Shown in pieces: positions 19,387 to 26,895 of a DNA stretch of 64,000 nt; within the stretch, counting starts at the first letter, position 1, and every line of letters begins with the position of its first letter. The stretch comes from CADEFQ01 sp050185195 (GTDB lineage: Bacteria > Pseudomonadota > Gammaproteobacteria > Steroidobacterales > Steroidobacteraceae), in contig JBFWZQ010000008.1 in NCBI GenBank assembly GCA_050185195.1, positions 1-64,000 on the forward strand. The letters are read 5' to 3'. The notes beneath the pieces were generated by a model that was not told the origin of the DNA, ran no database searches, and was given only the letters and a program-made list of their open reading frames with translations. The position numbers and the translations under genes were made by a program.

Positions 19387-20118
19387 TCAGTCGCGCCGGA
19401 ATTCGCGGATCGCCATCGTGAACTCGAGCTTTTCGCCCTTGCGGCGCTCGGCGCGCACGGGCAGGTAGTCGAACGACGGCGCCATCCACAGGCGGATCAC
19501 GCGGCTCGAACCCGGCCGGCGGCTTTCGAAGACGACCGTGTCGAGTTCCCCGAGCTCCGTCGTGAGCTTCTGCGGCCCCACGCGTGTGAAGTCGTATTCC
19601 TTGATCCTGTCCTTGTCGACGGCATGCAACCGCACCGGCACCTTCCCCGTGGCAGCTGCGTGCATCTGTGCGATCTGGATGGACATCGGATCCTGCACGC
19701 CCGCCTCGAGGGCGAGGTCCACCGGCCGGTTCTCGGCGGTGCCCGTCACGCGACCTTGCGGCCAGTCGAAATGCAGCGTGACGTCGCGGTCCGTGGCCGG
19801 GCCACCGTCGTCGCCACGAAATTCCAGCGGCTGCGTGCGGCCAGCGGCAAAGCGCAGTTCCGACGACTGGGTCACCGCGTCGGGAATGGCGAGGCGGAAC
19901 AAGCCGCGCGCGAGGTTGCGCGAGTCGTAGCGCCAGGTGTCGGCGCCCGTGCGCCGCAACTCGAGCTTCGACGTGCCGGCCGTCATCCCCTTCCATTGCA
20001 CGGTGTAGGTCGCCTGGAAGGGCGTCGGCGTCCAGTCCGCGGCCTGCGCCACCGGCAGCAGGCACGGTGCGGCGACGGCCACGACCCATCTACGCCAACT
20101 AAGGTGTGTCGATCCCAT
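19387..20118 (-). CDS. DUF3108 domain protein, periplasmic
   Basis: This 243-residue protein begins with a signal peptide (basic start, hydrophobic core to about residue 26, cleavage likely after VAQA). The mature part matches the DUF3108 pattern, a predicted beta-rich envelope protein of unknown role (TYTVQWKGMTAGTSKLEL at the front, DTVVFESRRPGSSRVIRLWMAP near the end). The ATG lies inside the purN 3' end (20-bp overlap). The gene therefore appears to be the last of purM-purN-DUF3108, an arrangement common in gammaproteobacteria. Function unknown. Confidence 0.82.
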   Translation of the reverse strand: MGSTHLSWRRWVVAVAAPCLLPVAQAADWTPTPFQATYTVQWKGMTAGTSKLELRRTGADTWRYDSRNLARGLFRLAIPDAVTQSSELRFAAGRTQPLEFRGDDGGPATDRDVTLHFDWPQGRVTGTAENRPVDLALEAGVQDPMSIQIAQMHAAATGKVPVRLHAVDKDRIKEYDFTRVGPQKLTTELGELDTVVFESRRPGSSRVIRLWMAPSFDYLPVRAERRKGEKLEFTMAIREFRRD

Positions 20119-20767
20119 CGAAGTCCTCCACGACCGGCGTGTCGAGCCCGCGGCCGTCGAGCCACGGCCGGCCATCGCGCCATCCGAGGCGCCCGGCCGC
20201 GATCCAGCCGATCGCGCGCGGATACAGGATGTGTTCGATCGCCTGAACGCGCGCTGAAAGGGACGCCTCGTCTTCGCCCGCCCGGATCCTGATCCGGCCC
20301 TGCAGCACCACGGGTCCGCCGTCGAGCTCGTCGGTGACGTAGTGGATCGAGCAGCCGTGCAGGGCCTCGCGCGCCTCGAGCGCACGCCGGTGCGTATGCA
20401 GGCCCTTGAATTTCGGCAGCAGCGACGGATGGATGTTCAGCATGCGGCCCCGGTAGCGCGCGACGAAGCGCGGCCCGAGGATGCGCATGAAACCCGCGAG
20501 CACCACGAGATCGGGTCGCGCCGCGTCGAGGCGCTCGCCGAGCGCGTCCTCGAATGCCTCGCGGGAGCCATGGGCCGAAAGCGCCAGCGCAAAAGTCTCG
20601 ATGCCGAGGGCGCTTGCGGCGCCGAGGCCCGCCGCATCGGGCCGGTCGGAGGCGACGCACGCGACGCGGGCGTCGATGTCGCCACGGGCACAGGCGCCCG
20701 CGATGGCGAGCATGTTGCTGCCCCGGCCCGAAATCAGGATCGCGAGCGAGGGCCGGTGCGGGTTCAT
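20099..20767 (-). CDS. purN: Phosphoribosylglycinamide formyltransferase
   Basis: This enzyme transfers the formyl group of 10-formyl-THF to GAR in purine synthesis. At 222 residues it matches the PurN family. The phosphate-binding GRGSNM is near residue 14. The catalytic Asn and His lie in NIHPSLLPKFKGLHTH, and the catalytic Asp in YVTDELDGGPVVLQ. The start overlaps the purM stop by 4 bp (ATGA). Confidence 0.96.
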   Translation of the reverse strand: MNPHRPSLAILISGRGSNMLAIAGACARGDIDARVACVASDRPDAAGLGAASALGIETFALALSAHGSREAFEDALGERLDAARPDLVVLAGFMRILGPRFVARYRGRMLNIHPSLLPKFKGLHTHRRALEAREALHGCSIHYVTDELDGGPVVLQGRIRIRAGEDEASLSARVQAIEHILYPRAIGWIAAGRLGWRDGRPWLDGRGLDTPVVEDFDGIDTP

Positions 20768-21801
20768 GCCTCGATCACGACCCCGGCCTCGCCGCGGCGT
20801 ACGCGGCCGATCACGGTGGCGATCTCGCCCCGGGCCCGCAGTAGCGCGAGCGCGGATTCGGCGTCCTGCTGCGCGACGATCACGACCATGCCGATGCCGC
20901 AGTTGAACGTGCGGTACATCTCGGCGTCGGGCAGGCTGCCGGTGCGCTGCAGCCAGTCGAACAGCGGATCGCGATGCCACGCGCGGCGCGACAGCAGCAC
21001 TTCGAGGCCCGCGGGCAGTGTGCGCGGGATGTTGTCGGTGAGGCCGCCGCCGGTGATGTGCGCGAGGCCGTGCACCGGCAGGCGACGCGCGAGTTCGAGG
21101 AGGGCGCGCACGTAGATGCGCGTCGGGGCGAGCAGCCGCTCGAAGAGCGGCTTGCCGTCGAGTTCCGTCGCGGCCGTGGCGCCCGCGAGGCCCACGAGCT
21201 TGCGGATGAGCGAATAGCCGTTCGAATGCGCGCCGGACGAAGCGAGGCCGATCACGGCATCGCCCTCGGCCACGCGCCGGCCGTCGATGATCGAATCCTT
21301 CTCGACGATGCCGACGCAGAAACCCGCGAGGTCGTAGTCGTCGCCCGCATACATGCCGGGCATTTCGGCTGTTTCGCCGCCGACGAGCGCCGCGCCCGCC
21401 TGCAGGCAGCCCTCGGCGATGCCGCGGATCACCGCGGCGGCCACTTCGACCCGCAGCTTGCCGGTCGCGTAGTAATCGAGGAAAAAAAGCGGTTCGGCAC
21501 CCTGCACCACGACGTCGTTGGCGCACATCGCGACGAGGTCGATGCCGATCGTGTCGTGGCGCCCCGTCTCGATCGCCAGGCGCAGCTTCGTGCCGACCCC
21601 GTCGGTGCCCGACACGAGCACGGGGCGGACATAACGGTCGAGCGGCACTTCGACGAGCGCGCCGAAACCGCCGATGCCGCCCAGTACCTCACGGCGCTGG
21701 GTGCGGCGCACGAGCGGCTTGATGCGCTCGACGAGTTCATCGCCGGCGTCGATGTCGACGCCGGCATCCCGGTACGTGACCGGCGTGGGAGGAGAAGGCA
21801 T
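20764..21801 (-). CDS. purM: Phosphoribosylformylglycinamidine cyclo-ligase
   Basis: This AIR synthetase forms the imidazole ring in purine synthesis. The 345-residue protein begins with the conserved YRDAGVDIDAGDELVERIK. It contains SGTDGVGTKLRLA, the ATP-binding FFLDYYATGKL, and GGETAEMPGMY. The ATG at 21801 is only 18 bp from the divergent DUF2066 start. A TATTAT box at 21808-21813 on the minus strand ends 6 nt before the ATG, so the mRNA may be leaderless or nearly so. purN and the DUF3108 gene follow with overlaps. Confidence 0.97.
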   Translation of the reverse strand: MPSPPTPVTYRDAGVDIDAGDELVERIKPLVRRTQRREVLGGIGGFGALVEVPLDRYVRPVLVSGTDGVGTKLRLAIETGRHDTIGIDLVAMCANDVVVQGAEPLFFLDYYATGKLRVEVAAAVIRGIAEGCLQAGAALVGGETAEMPGMYAGDDYDLAGFCVGIVEKDSIIDGRRVAEGDAVIGLASSGAHSNGYSLIRKLVGLAGATAATELDGKPLFERLLAPTRIYVRALLELARRLPVHGLAHITGGGLTDNIPRTLPAGLEVLLSRRAWHRDPLFDWLQRTGSLPDAEMYRTFNCGIGMVVIVAQQDAESALALLRARGEIATVIGRVRRGEAGVVIEA

Positions 21802-21806
21802 GCCGC

Positions 21807-21813
21807 TATAATA
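21807..21813. promoter_or_regulatory. Symmetric divergent -10 boxes of purM and the DUF2066 gene
   Basis: Plus-strand TATAAT (21807-21812, perfect consensus) ends 7 nt before the DUF2066 ATG. Minus-strand TATTAT (21808-21813) ends 6 nt before the purM ATG. The 18-bp intergenic region contains little else, so any -35 elements lie inside the opposing coding regions. No clear -35 hexamer is visible on either side. Confidence 0.5.
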
Positions 21814-21819
21814 GCCGAC

Positions 21820-22764
21820 ATGCATGCCGCCTTCCGGTACGTCGGGATCCTTGTGCTGCTCACCGCCCTCTCCACGGCGGATGCGGCGCGCGCCGTGCGG
21901 GTCTACGAGGTGACCGTGCGCGAGCCGACGGCGGCGCAGGTCGCGCCGGCCGCCATGCGCGCCGCACTCGTGCGCGCCACGGGCCGGCGAGACGCGGCCT
22001 CGGATCCATCCCTGGCAGCCCTGGTGAACGATGCGCAGCGCTACGTGCGCTCGAGCCGTCCGGGCGAGGGCGGCCGCACGGACGTGGTTTTCAATGGCAG
22101 CGCGGTCGAAAGCGCGATCCTGGCCGCGGGCCGCTCGGTCTGGCCCGCCGAGCGGCCGCTGACGCTCGTCGTATTCGATGCCGCGGTGGACAGCGCCACG
22201 CTGGAGGCAGCGCGCACGCAGGTTGAAGCCGCGGCCGGCGTTCGCGGCTTGCCGCTCTCCATCGTGCCGGCCGCGACGCTGATGGGCTCCGCGACGCTTG
22301 CGACGCGCGAGATGCTGTTGCCTGCCGTGCAACGGCTCGGCGCCGAGGCGGTGCTGGTCGGCCGCGTCGAGGGTGGACCATCGCCGGCCTGGCACTGGAC
22401 GCTGACTTCGCCGGATCTCGCCGAGAGCTGGTCGGGGGCGCCCGGCGCCGCGGTCGATGCGACGGTCGATGCCCTGGTGCGCGTGGGCGATGCACCGGTC
22501 GCAGCCAGTGACAACGACCTGGTCGTCCTGGTCGCGGGAGTCCGCAGCCTCGCGGACTATGCCGGCGTTTCGCGCGCACTCGCGGCGGTGGGCGGCGTCA
22601 GGCGCGTCGCGCTCGAGGAGACGGTGGGTGACACCGCGAGGTTTCGCGTGACGACGGCGGGCTCGGGCGAATCGCTTGCTGCCGCGCTCGCCGGCCAGGC
22701 GCGGCTCGTCCCGGCGGCGAGTGCCGCGATGCCGGGCGTCCTCTCGCTGTCCTGGTTGCCCTGA
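21820..22764 (+). CDS. DUF2066 domain protein, exported
   Basis: This 314-residue protein has an N-terminal signal peptide (hydrophobic FRYVGILVLLTALSTADA) and matches the DUF2066 family, which typically sits divergently from purM and upstream of hda in gammaproteobacteria. Ala/Val-rich repeats and a C-terminal TTAGSGESLAAALAGQARL stretch are visible, but no catalytic motif. It is followed closely by the phosphatidyltransferase gene (14-bp gap) and hda, suggesting one operon. The role is unknown, probably periplasmic or envelope. Confidence 0.82.
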   Translation: MHAAFRYVGILVLLTALSTADAARAVRVYEVTVREPTAAQVAPAAMRAALVRATGRRDAASDPSLAALVNDAQRYVRSSRPGEGGRTDVVFNGSAVESAILAAGRSVWPAERPLTLVVFDAAVDSATLEAARTQVEAAAGVRGLPLSIVPAATLMGSATLATREMLLPAVQRLGAEAVLVGRVEGGPSPAWHWTLTSPDLAESWSGAPGAAVDATVDALVRVGDAPVAASDNDLVVLVAGVRSLADYAGVSRALAAVGGVRRVALEETVGDTARFRVTTAGSGESLAAALAGQARLVPAASAAMPGVLSLSWLP

Positions 22765-22778
22765 GTCCGCGCGCCTCC

Positions 22779-23333
22779 GTGCGGCACCTGCCGAACATCA
22801 TCTGCCTCGCGCGCATCGCGCTCACCTGGCCGATCATCGCGCTGCTCGCCCGCGACCGTGCGGACCTTGCGCTCGCGCTCTTCACGGTGGCCGCCATCAG
22901 CGACGGCCTCGACGGCTGGCTCGCCAAGCGCTACGGGTGGACGTCTCAACTGGGGCGTTTCCTCGATCCGCTCGCCGACAAGATCCTGCTCGTCTTCGTA
23001 TTCGTCTACGCCACCTGGATCGGGCTCGTGCCGGTCTGGCTGACCGCCGCGGCAGTGGCGCGCGACGTCATGATCGGCGTCGGCGCGAGCATCTACCGGC
23101 TGTGGTTCGGGCCGCTGAACGGCCGGCCCACCATCGTCAGCAAGGTCAATACGCTGCTGCAGATCATCGTGCTCGTGCTCGCGATGCTGCGCGCGGCGAG
23201 CGGCATGCCGCCGTGGGAGATCATCGAGGCCCTGTCGCTGCTGACGCTCGTCACCACCCTGGTCTCCGGCTGGGACTATGTCCGGCGCTTCGTGCAGCGC
23301 GCCTGGCAGCTGGCCGCGGCGCCGCGCGCCTGA
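22779..23333 (+). CDS. CDP-alcohol phosphatidyltransferase (PgsA-like)
   Basis: This 184-residue integral membrane enzyme has the full CDP-OH-P signature D-x2-DG-x2-A-x9-G-x3-D-x3-D in DGLDGWLAKRYG...GRFLDPLADK at about residues 43-69. About five to six hydrophobic helices are seen. It probably makes phosphatidylglycerophosphate or a related phospholipid from CDP-diacylglycerol; the family signature does not fix the acceptor. The GTG start is the only reasonable one after the DUF2066 stop. hda starts 1 bp after its stop. Confidence 0.85.
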   Translation: MRHLPNIICLARIALTWPIIALLARDRADLALALFTVAAISDGLDGWLAKRYGWTSQLGRFLDPLADKILLVFVFVYATWIGLVPVWLTAAAVARDVMIGVGASIYRLWFGPLNGRPTIVSKVNTLLQIIVLVLAMLRAASGMPPWEIIEALSLLTLVTTLVSGWDYVRRFVQRAWQLAAAPRA

Positions 23334-23334
23334 C

Positions 23335-24021
23335 GTGCACCAGCTGCCGCTCGGGGTGCGATTGCGGGACCGCGCGAGCTTCGCGAGCTTCGTCGCCGGC
23401 GGGAGTGCCGAGGCCGTGCGCCACGTGGCCGCCATGGCGGGCGGCGAACAAGCCGGCTGCCTCTGGCTGCATGGCCTCACCGGTTCGGGCAAGACGCACC
23501 TGCTGCAGGCGGCGTGCGCGCGCGCGGCGGGGGACGCACGGGCCGCCTACCTGCCGCTTGCCGAATTCGTGTTGGGAGACGCTGCCGTGCTCGACGGTTG
23601 GCGCGACCTCGACTGCGTGTGCCTCGACGACGTGCAGGCCGTGGCAGGGCGCAGGCCCTGGGACGAGGCGCTCTTTCGGCTTTACCGCGACATCGAGGAA
23701 CGTGGCGCACGACTGATCGTGGCTGCGAACGGGCCGCCCGGTGCGCTCGGCTGGTCGTTGCGCGACATTGCCTCGCGCTTCGCCGCGGCGCCCGTGTTCG
23801 CCCTGCAGCCGCTCGATGAAACCGGGCGCCTCGAGGCCCTGCGACTGCGCGCGCGGCTGCGCGGCGTCGAGCTGCCGGAAGAAACCGTGCGTTTCCTGCA
23901 GCGCCGTTTTCCGCGCGACATGCAGACGCTCTACGGGTTGCTCGACACGCTCGACGATGCCGCGCTCGCGGCGCAGCGGCGGCTCACGGTGCCGTTCGTG
24001 CGCGAGGTGCTCGGGGGGTGA
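23335..24021 (+). CDS. hda: DnaA regulatory inactivator Hda
   Basis: This 228-residue AAA+ protein is related to DnaA domain III. With the beta clamp it stimulates DnaA-ATP hydrolysis to prevent re-initiation. Walker A is GLTGSGKTHLL near residue 47 and Walker B is VCLDDVQAV near residue 100. The N-terminal MHQLPLGVRLRDRASF carries the QLPL clamp-binding motif typical of Hda. The GTG start is 1 bp after the phosphatidyltransferase stop. The DUF2066-phosphatidyltransferase-hda order supports the assignment. Confidence 0.93.
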   Translation: MHQLPLGVRLRDRASFASFVAGGSAEAVRHVAAMAGGEQAGCLWLHGLTGSGKTHLLQAACARAAGDARAAYLPLAEFVLGDAAVLDGWRDLDCVCLDDVQAVAGRRPWDEALFRLYRDIEERGARLIVAANGPPGALGWSLRDIASRFAAAPVFALQPLDETGRLEALRLRARLRGVELPEETVRFLQRRFPRDMQTLYGLLDTLDDAALAAQRRLTVPFVREVLGG

Positions 24022-24031
24022 AGCGCGCTGT

Positions 24032-24073
24032 GGGCGGCGGGCGACGGGCAACGGGCGGCGGGCTACGGGCCAG
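24032..24073 (+). repeat. GGGCNRC heptamer array, left flank of palindromic element
   Basis: Six contiguous 7-mers are GGGCGGC, GGGCGAC, GGGCAAC, GGGCGGC, GGGCTAC and GGGCCAG. The last one is also the first seven bases of the left arm of the element. Only the fifth and sixth positions, plus the final base of the last unit, vary. Confidence 0.75.
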
Positions 24074-24255
24074 AGGCGCGGTGTCATGCGGCTCCTCGCG
24101 GACCGAGCGCGCCGCCTGCGGCGGCGTTCCCTCGGGGCGGCGGCGCTCGGCGCATGATGTGGCCTGAATCGGAAGCGTTGCGGTCGCCTCGCTTCATCCG
24201 CCGCCCCGTCGGCGCTCTCAACGCTCGTCGCCGCATGACACCGCGCCTCTGGCCC
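24067..24255 (-). repeat. Large palindromic repeat element, copy 2
   Basis: This is a 189-bp element. Bases 24067-24091 and 24231-24255 form a perfect 25-bp inverted repeat around a 139-nt interior (24092-24230). Its reverse complement aligns with copy 1 at 74-269, with the interior about three-quarters identical. The arms are homologous to those of copy 1 but differ at five positions and by a 2-nt indel. Each difference is mirrored in the opposite arm, so pairing is kept perfect. The internal hairpin at 24110-24126 corresponds to 206-222 in copy 1 and has two compensated base-pair changes. It lies between convergent 3' ends. Confidence 0.8.
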
Positions 24256-24270
24256 GCCGCGCGACGCCTC

Positions 24271-24312
24271 TTGCCCGTGGCCCGTGGCCCGTAGCCCGTC
24301 GCCCGTCGCCCG
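24271..24312 (-). repeat. CGGGCNA heptamer array, right flank of palindromic element
   Basis: Six contiguous 7-mers are seen on the plus strand: TTGCCCG, TGGCCCG, TGGCCCG, TAGCCCG, TCGCCCG and TCGCCCG. They are the inverted counterpart of the array at 24032-24073. The two arrays and the element together form an imperfect palindrome of about 280 bp. Confidence 0.75.
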
Positions 24313-24375
24313 AGTCAAGCGCGCGCAGCCAGCCGCGCCGCGAGCTTCACGACACGCTGCGGGCGGCGGGTCGGC

Positions 24376-26193
24376 TCAGGCCTTCACGCCACACTCGCCG
24401 CAGAATCGTGCAGCCGGCGCCAGGGCCGCTCCGCAGCTCACGCAGAAGCCGCCCTTCAAGGGCTCGCGCGGCGGTGCGGCGGCGGTTGGCGGCAGGCTGC
24501 GCGGTGACACTGTCGCGCCGGTTGTCGCGGTACCGAGCAGTCCGGTGGCGCCCCCAGGCAGCAGGCCGGATTCCTGCTGGATCTGGCCAATGGCGCCGAT
24601 GCGTGCCCGGTCGGCCTGGCTGCCGGGTGCCACGACGGCCGTCATCTGCTGCGCAAAGGCCGTCAGGTGATCAGCGTAGTAGCTGGCGAGGTCCGGCCGC
24701 CCGCGCATGCCGATCAGGTCGCGGATGCCGTCCTTGTGCAGGATCACCGAGGTCAGTTCGGCGACCCAGACGCGCATCGTCATCGTCTCGACGTTGATGA
24801 CCTTCTTCGACGTGCTGAGCGCGGTGGAGAACTGGTTGCCGATGTTGACCTCGGCTTCCTCGTAGGTGCCGGCGAACTCCACCCACAGCAGCGTCGAGTC
24901 GAAATCCACGCGACCGAGCAGCAGGTGCGCGCTGCGAAAAGCGTACAGGGCCGCGAGGAACAGCACGACGGCGAGGATGTTGGCCGACACGAACTGGGCA
25001 GCCAGCGTGTGGTCCGCGCCCAGTCGCGATGTCACGGCGGCGATCGTGCCGGCGATGAAAGCCGTAGTGGCCAGCAACAACAAGGCCGAGATCGAACGGA
25101 TGCGCGGATCGGTGGCCGCGTCTGCGATCGAGCCGCCGCCGTCGACAATGGCCGCCGGAACTGGCTGTGTTTCCTGCAGCGCTTCCGCCGTGAAGGATCC
25201 CGATTGTCCGGAGAAAACGTCCGGTGGCCGCACGGTGAGGTAGTCGCGGTTCGGGATCGTTTCGGTCCAGCGGCTCTGCAGCAGGCGCAGCAGCTCTTCG
25301 AACACCTTGCCCGGGTGGCCGTTGAAGCTGACCGCGCGCTGTTCGCACGACATGTTGATGGCCGGTTGCGGCGGCAACTGCCGCAGCAGGGCGGAGAAGA
25401 ACAGCGCCTGCGCGACAAGCAGGATGACGAAGCAGATACCTACCGTGCGGGCGATGTGAAAGGCGCTGATGTCCGGCAGCGCGGTGGCGACCCTGGCGAG
25501 CAGCGGGGGCCCGAGGATCGGGATGACCGCAATCAGGATCACCGTCCACTTGCTCGCGGGCGCATGCGCGAGCAGCGAGGAGTTCGTATTGCCAGCGGCG
25601 AAATTGCGGCGCAGCGCGGGCGCCAGGGCAATCGCCACCGCCACCGCGATCCAGTCGGTCGCGGAACCTTCGGGGTAGAGCATCCACCCCATCAGGATGC
25701 ACAGCAGCAGCGCGATCGTGTACAGCGCATTGAAGCATTGTGCTTCCGCCGCCCAGCGCACCAGGCGCGGCGCGAAGATCAGGTTGGGAATCAGGTGGTG
25801 CAGCAGGCCGCTGATCGGCCCCTGCGGCTCGGCGTATTGCAGGGCATTCTGGCGCAGGTTTTCCTTCAGCCAGGCCGCGCGGGCGCGGTCGTCGCGCGTC
25901 GCCGGCATGTCGGGATTGGAAAGGTTGTGCGGCCGGCCCCGGCCGAAGTAGTAGCGCAGCTGCGAGAACGCCTTGCCAAGGAAACCGAGACCCGCGGCGA
26001 GCAGCAGTACGCCGACGACCACGCCGCGCAGCGCGTCCGGTGCCGCCGACGCAATGCCGGCGCGCGCGCCCAGCAACACGTAGAGCGCCGTGCACGTGGC
26101 GATGGCGCCGCAGGAGAACAGCGCGATGTTCTCGAGCCGGTAGGGATTGGCGATCTCGAAGCGGCCATTGGAGGCGTTGTATTCGTAGGACAT
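24376..26193 (-). CDS. Membrane protein with C-terminal zinc ribbon, function unknown
   Basis: This 605-residue protein is not one I recognise. Hydrophobic segments appear near residues 25-45, 55-75, 155-205 (several), 215-240, 250-275, 370-390 and 400-425. A soluble stretch at about 285-365 lies between membrane clusters. The last 25 residues form a double CxxC zinc ribbon (FCVSCGAALAPAARFCGECG), often seen at the ends of bacterial membrane proteins of unknown role. GGGGGAAG precedes the ATG. It follows wrbA on the same strand with a 78-bp gap, which may simply be a separate unit. No enzyme motif is visible. Confidence 0.72.
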   Translation of the reverse strand: MSYEYNASNGRFEIANPYRLENIALFSCGAIATCTALYVLLGARAGIASAAPDALRGVVVGVLLLAAGLGFLGKAFSQLRYYFGRGRPHNLSNPDMPATRDDRARAAWLKENLRQNALQYAEPQGPISGLLHHLIPNLIFAPRLVRWAAEAQCFNALYTIALLLCILMGWMLYPEGSATDWIAVAVAIALAPALRRNFAAGNTNSSLLAHAPASKWTVILIAVIPILGPPLLARVATALPDISAFHIARTVGICFVILLVAQALFFSALLRQLPPQPAINMSCEQRAVSFNGHPGKVFEELLRLLQSRWTETIPNRDYLTVRPPDVFSGQSGSFTAEALQETQPVPAAIVDGGGSIADAATDPRIRSISALLLLATTAFIAGTIAAVTSRLGADHTLAAQFVSANILAVVLFLAALYAFRSAHLLLGRVDFDSTLLWVEFAGTYEEAEVNIGNQFSTALSTSKKVINVETMTMRVWVAELTSVILHKDGIRDLIGMRGRPDLASYYADHLTAFAQQMTAVVAPGSQADRARIGAIGQIQQESGLLPGGATGLLGTATTGATVSPRSLPPTAAAPPREPLKGGFCVSCGAALAPAARFCGECGVKA

Positions 26194-26271
26194 CGGCTTC
26201 CCCCTGGCCGGCTATTGATTATTGGAGTTCGAAAGGGTGCCCCGGGAATCTCCAGCCGCTGCGCCGCAATG

Positions 26272-26871
26272 TCAAGTACGCGCCGCGAGATGCACCGCAA
26301 GCTCCGCGACGCGCCGGCCGAGCACCTGGGCGAGGTGCTTCTCGTCTTCGGAAAGCTGCGCACCCGCGTCGTGGCCGGCGACATGCGAGGCGCCGTAGGG
26401 TGAGCCGCCGGTGCGGGTCGTCGTCAATGCCCGCTCGGTGTAGGGAATCCCGACGAGGTACATGCCGTGGTGGATGAGCGGCAGCATCATGGATAGGAGC
26501 GTCGTCTCCTGCCCGCCGTGCTGCGTCTGGGTGGAAGTGAACACGCCGGCCGGCTTGCCCGCAAGTCCGCCGTCGAGCCACAGGCTCGAGGTGCCATCGA
26601 GGAAGTACTTGAGCGGCGCCGCCATGTTGCCAAAGCGTGTCGGGCTGCCGAGCACGAGGCCGTGCGTCTCGCGCAGGTCCGCGAGCGTGGCGTACGCCGC
26701 GCCACTGTCCGGTACCGGTCTTGCCGGCCCCTCGCTCTCCGCGCTGACGGGCGGCACGGTGCGCAAGCGGGCGACGGCACCCGCCACGCTTTCGACGCCG
26801 CGGCACACGTGGCGCGCGAGTTCCGCGGTGGAGCCGTGCCGCGAGTAGTAGAGGACCAGTATTTCGCTCAT
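26272..26871 (-). CDS. wrbA: WrbA-like NAD(P)H:quinone oxidoreductase
   Basis: This 199-residue flavodoxin-fold protein is the size of WrbA, a tetrameric FMN enzyme that reduces quinones by two electrons. The FMN phosphate loop YYSRHGSTAELAR is at the N-terminus. SPTRFGNMAAPLKYFLDGT and TSTQTQHGGQETTLLSMM are characteristic of the WrbA family. The ATG is 24 bp from the divergent acylphosphatase start. A minus-strand TACAAT ends 6 nt before it; the intervening GCGAGG could also act as a ribosome site. Confidence 0.92.
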   Translation of the reverse strand: MSEILVLYYSRHGSTAELARHVCRGVESVAGAVARLRTVPPVSAESEGPARPVPDSGAAYATLADLRETHGLVLGSPTRFGNMAAPLKYFLDGTSSLWLDGGLAGKPAGVFTSTQTQHGGQETTLLSMMLPLIHHGMYLVGIPYTERALTTTRTGGSPYGASHVAGHDAGAQLSEDEKHLAQVLGRRVAELAVHLAART

Positions 26872-26877
26872 CCTCGC

Positions 26878-26887
26878 ATTGTAGAAT
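26878..26887. promoter_or_regulatory. Overlapping divergent -10 boxes of wrbA and acylphosphatase
   Basis: Minus-strand TACAAT (26878-26883) ends 6 nt before the wrbA ATG. Plus-strand TAGAAT (26882-26887) ends 8 nt before the acylphosphatase GTG. Each matches 5 of 6 consensus bases. They overlap by two bases in a 24-bp intergenic region, and no clear -35 is seen. Confidence 0.45.
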
Positions 26888-26895
26888 CCAGCACC

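Larger units (their letters stand above)
24022..24375. other. 354-bp gene-free region between convergent genes, filled by repeats
   Basis: This gap lies between the 3' ends of hda and the zinc-ribbon membrane gene. Almost all of it is accounted for by repeats. Six GGGCNRC heptamers (24032-24073) lead into the palindromic element (24067-24255), and inverted heptamers (24271-24312) follow it. No convincing coding region and no T-tailed terminator are seen. Confidence 0.8.

Noticed and set aside
24067..24255. Element as an insertion sequence or an integron attC site
   Set aside because: It has no transposase frame and no target duplication I can see. attC core sites (RYYYAAC/GTTRRRY) are absent and there is no integrase or cassette array nearby.
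24067..24255. Element as a retron non-coding RNA
   Set aside because: Inverted flanks around a folded core resemble retron a1/a2 repeats, but no reverse transcriptase gene is present in the window.
24022..24375. CRISPR array (regularly repeated GC-rich units)
   Set aside because: The units are 7-mers with no spacers and no cas genes; they are simple tandem repeats.
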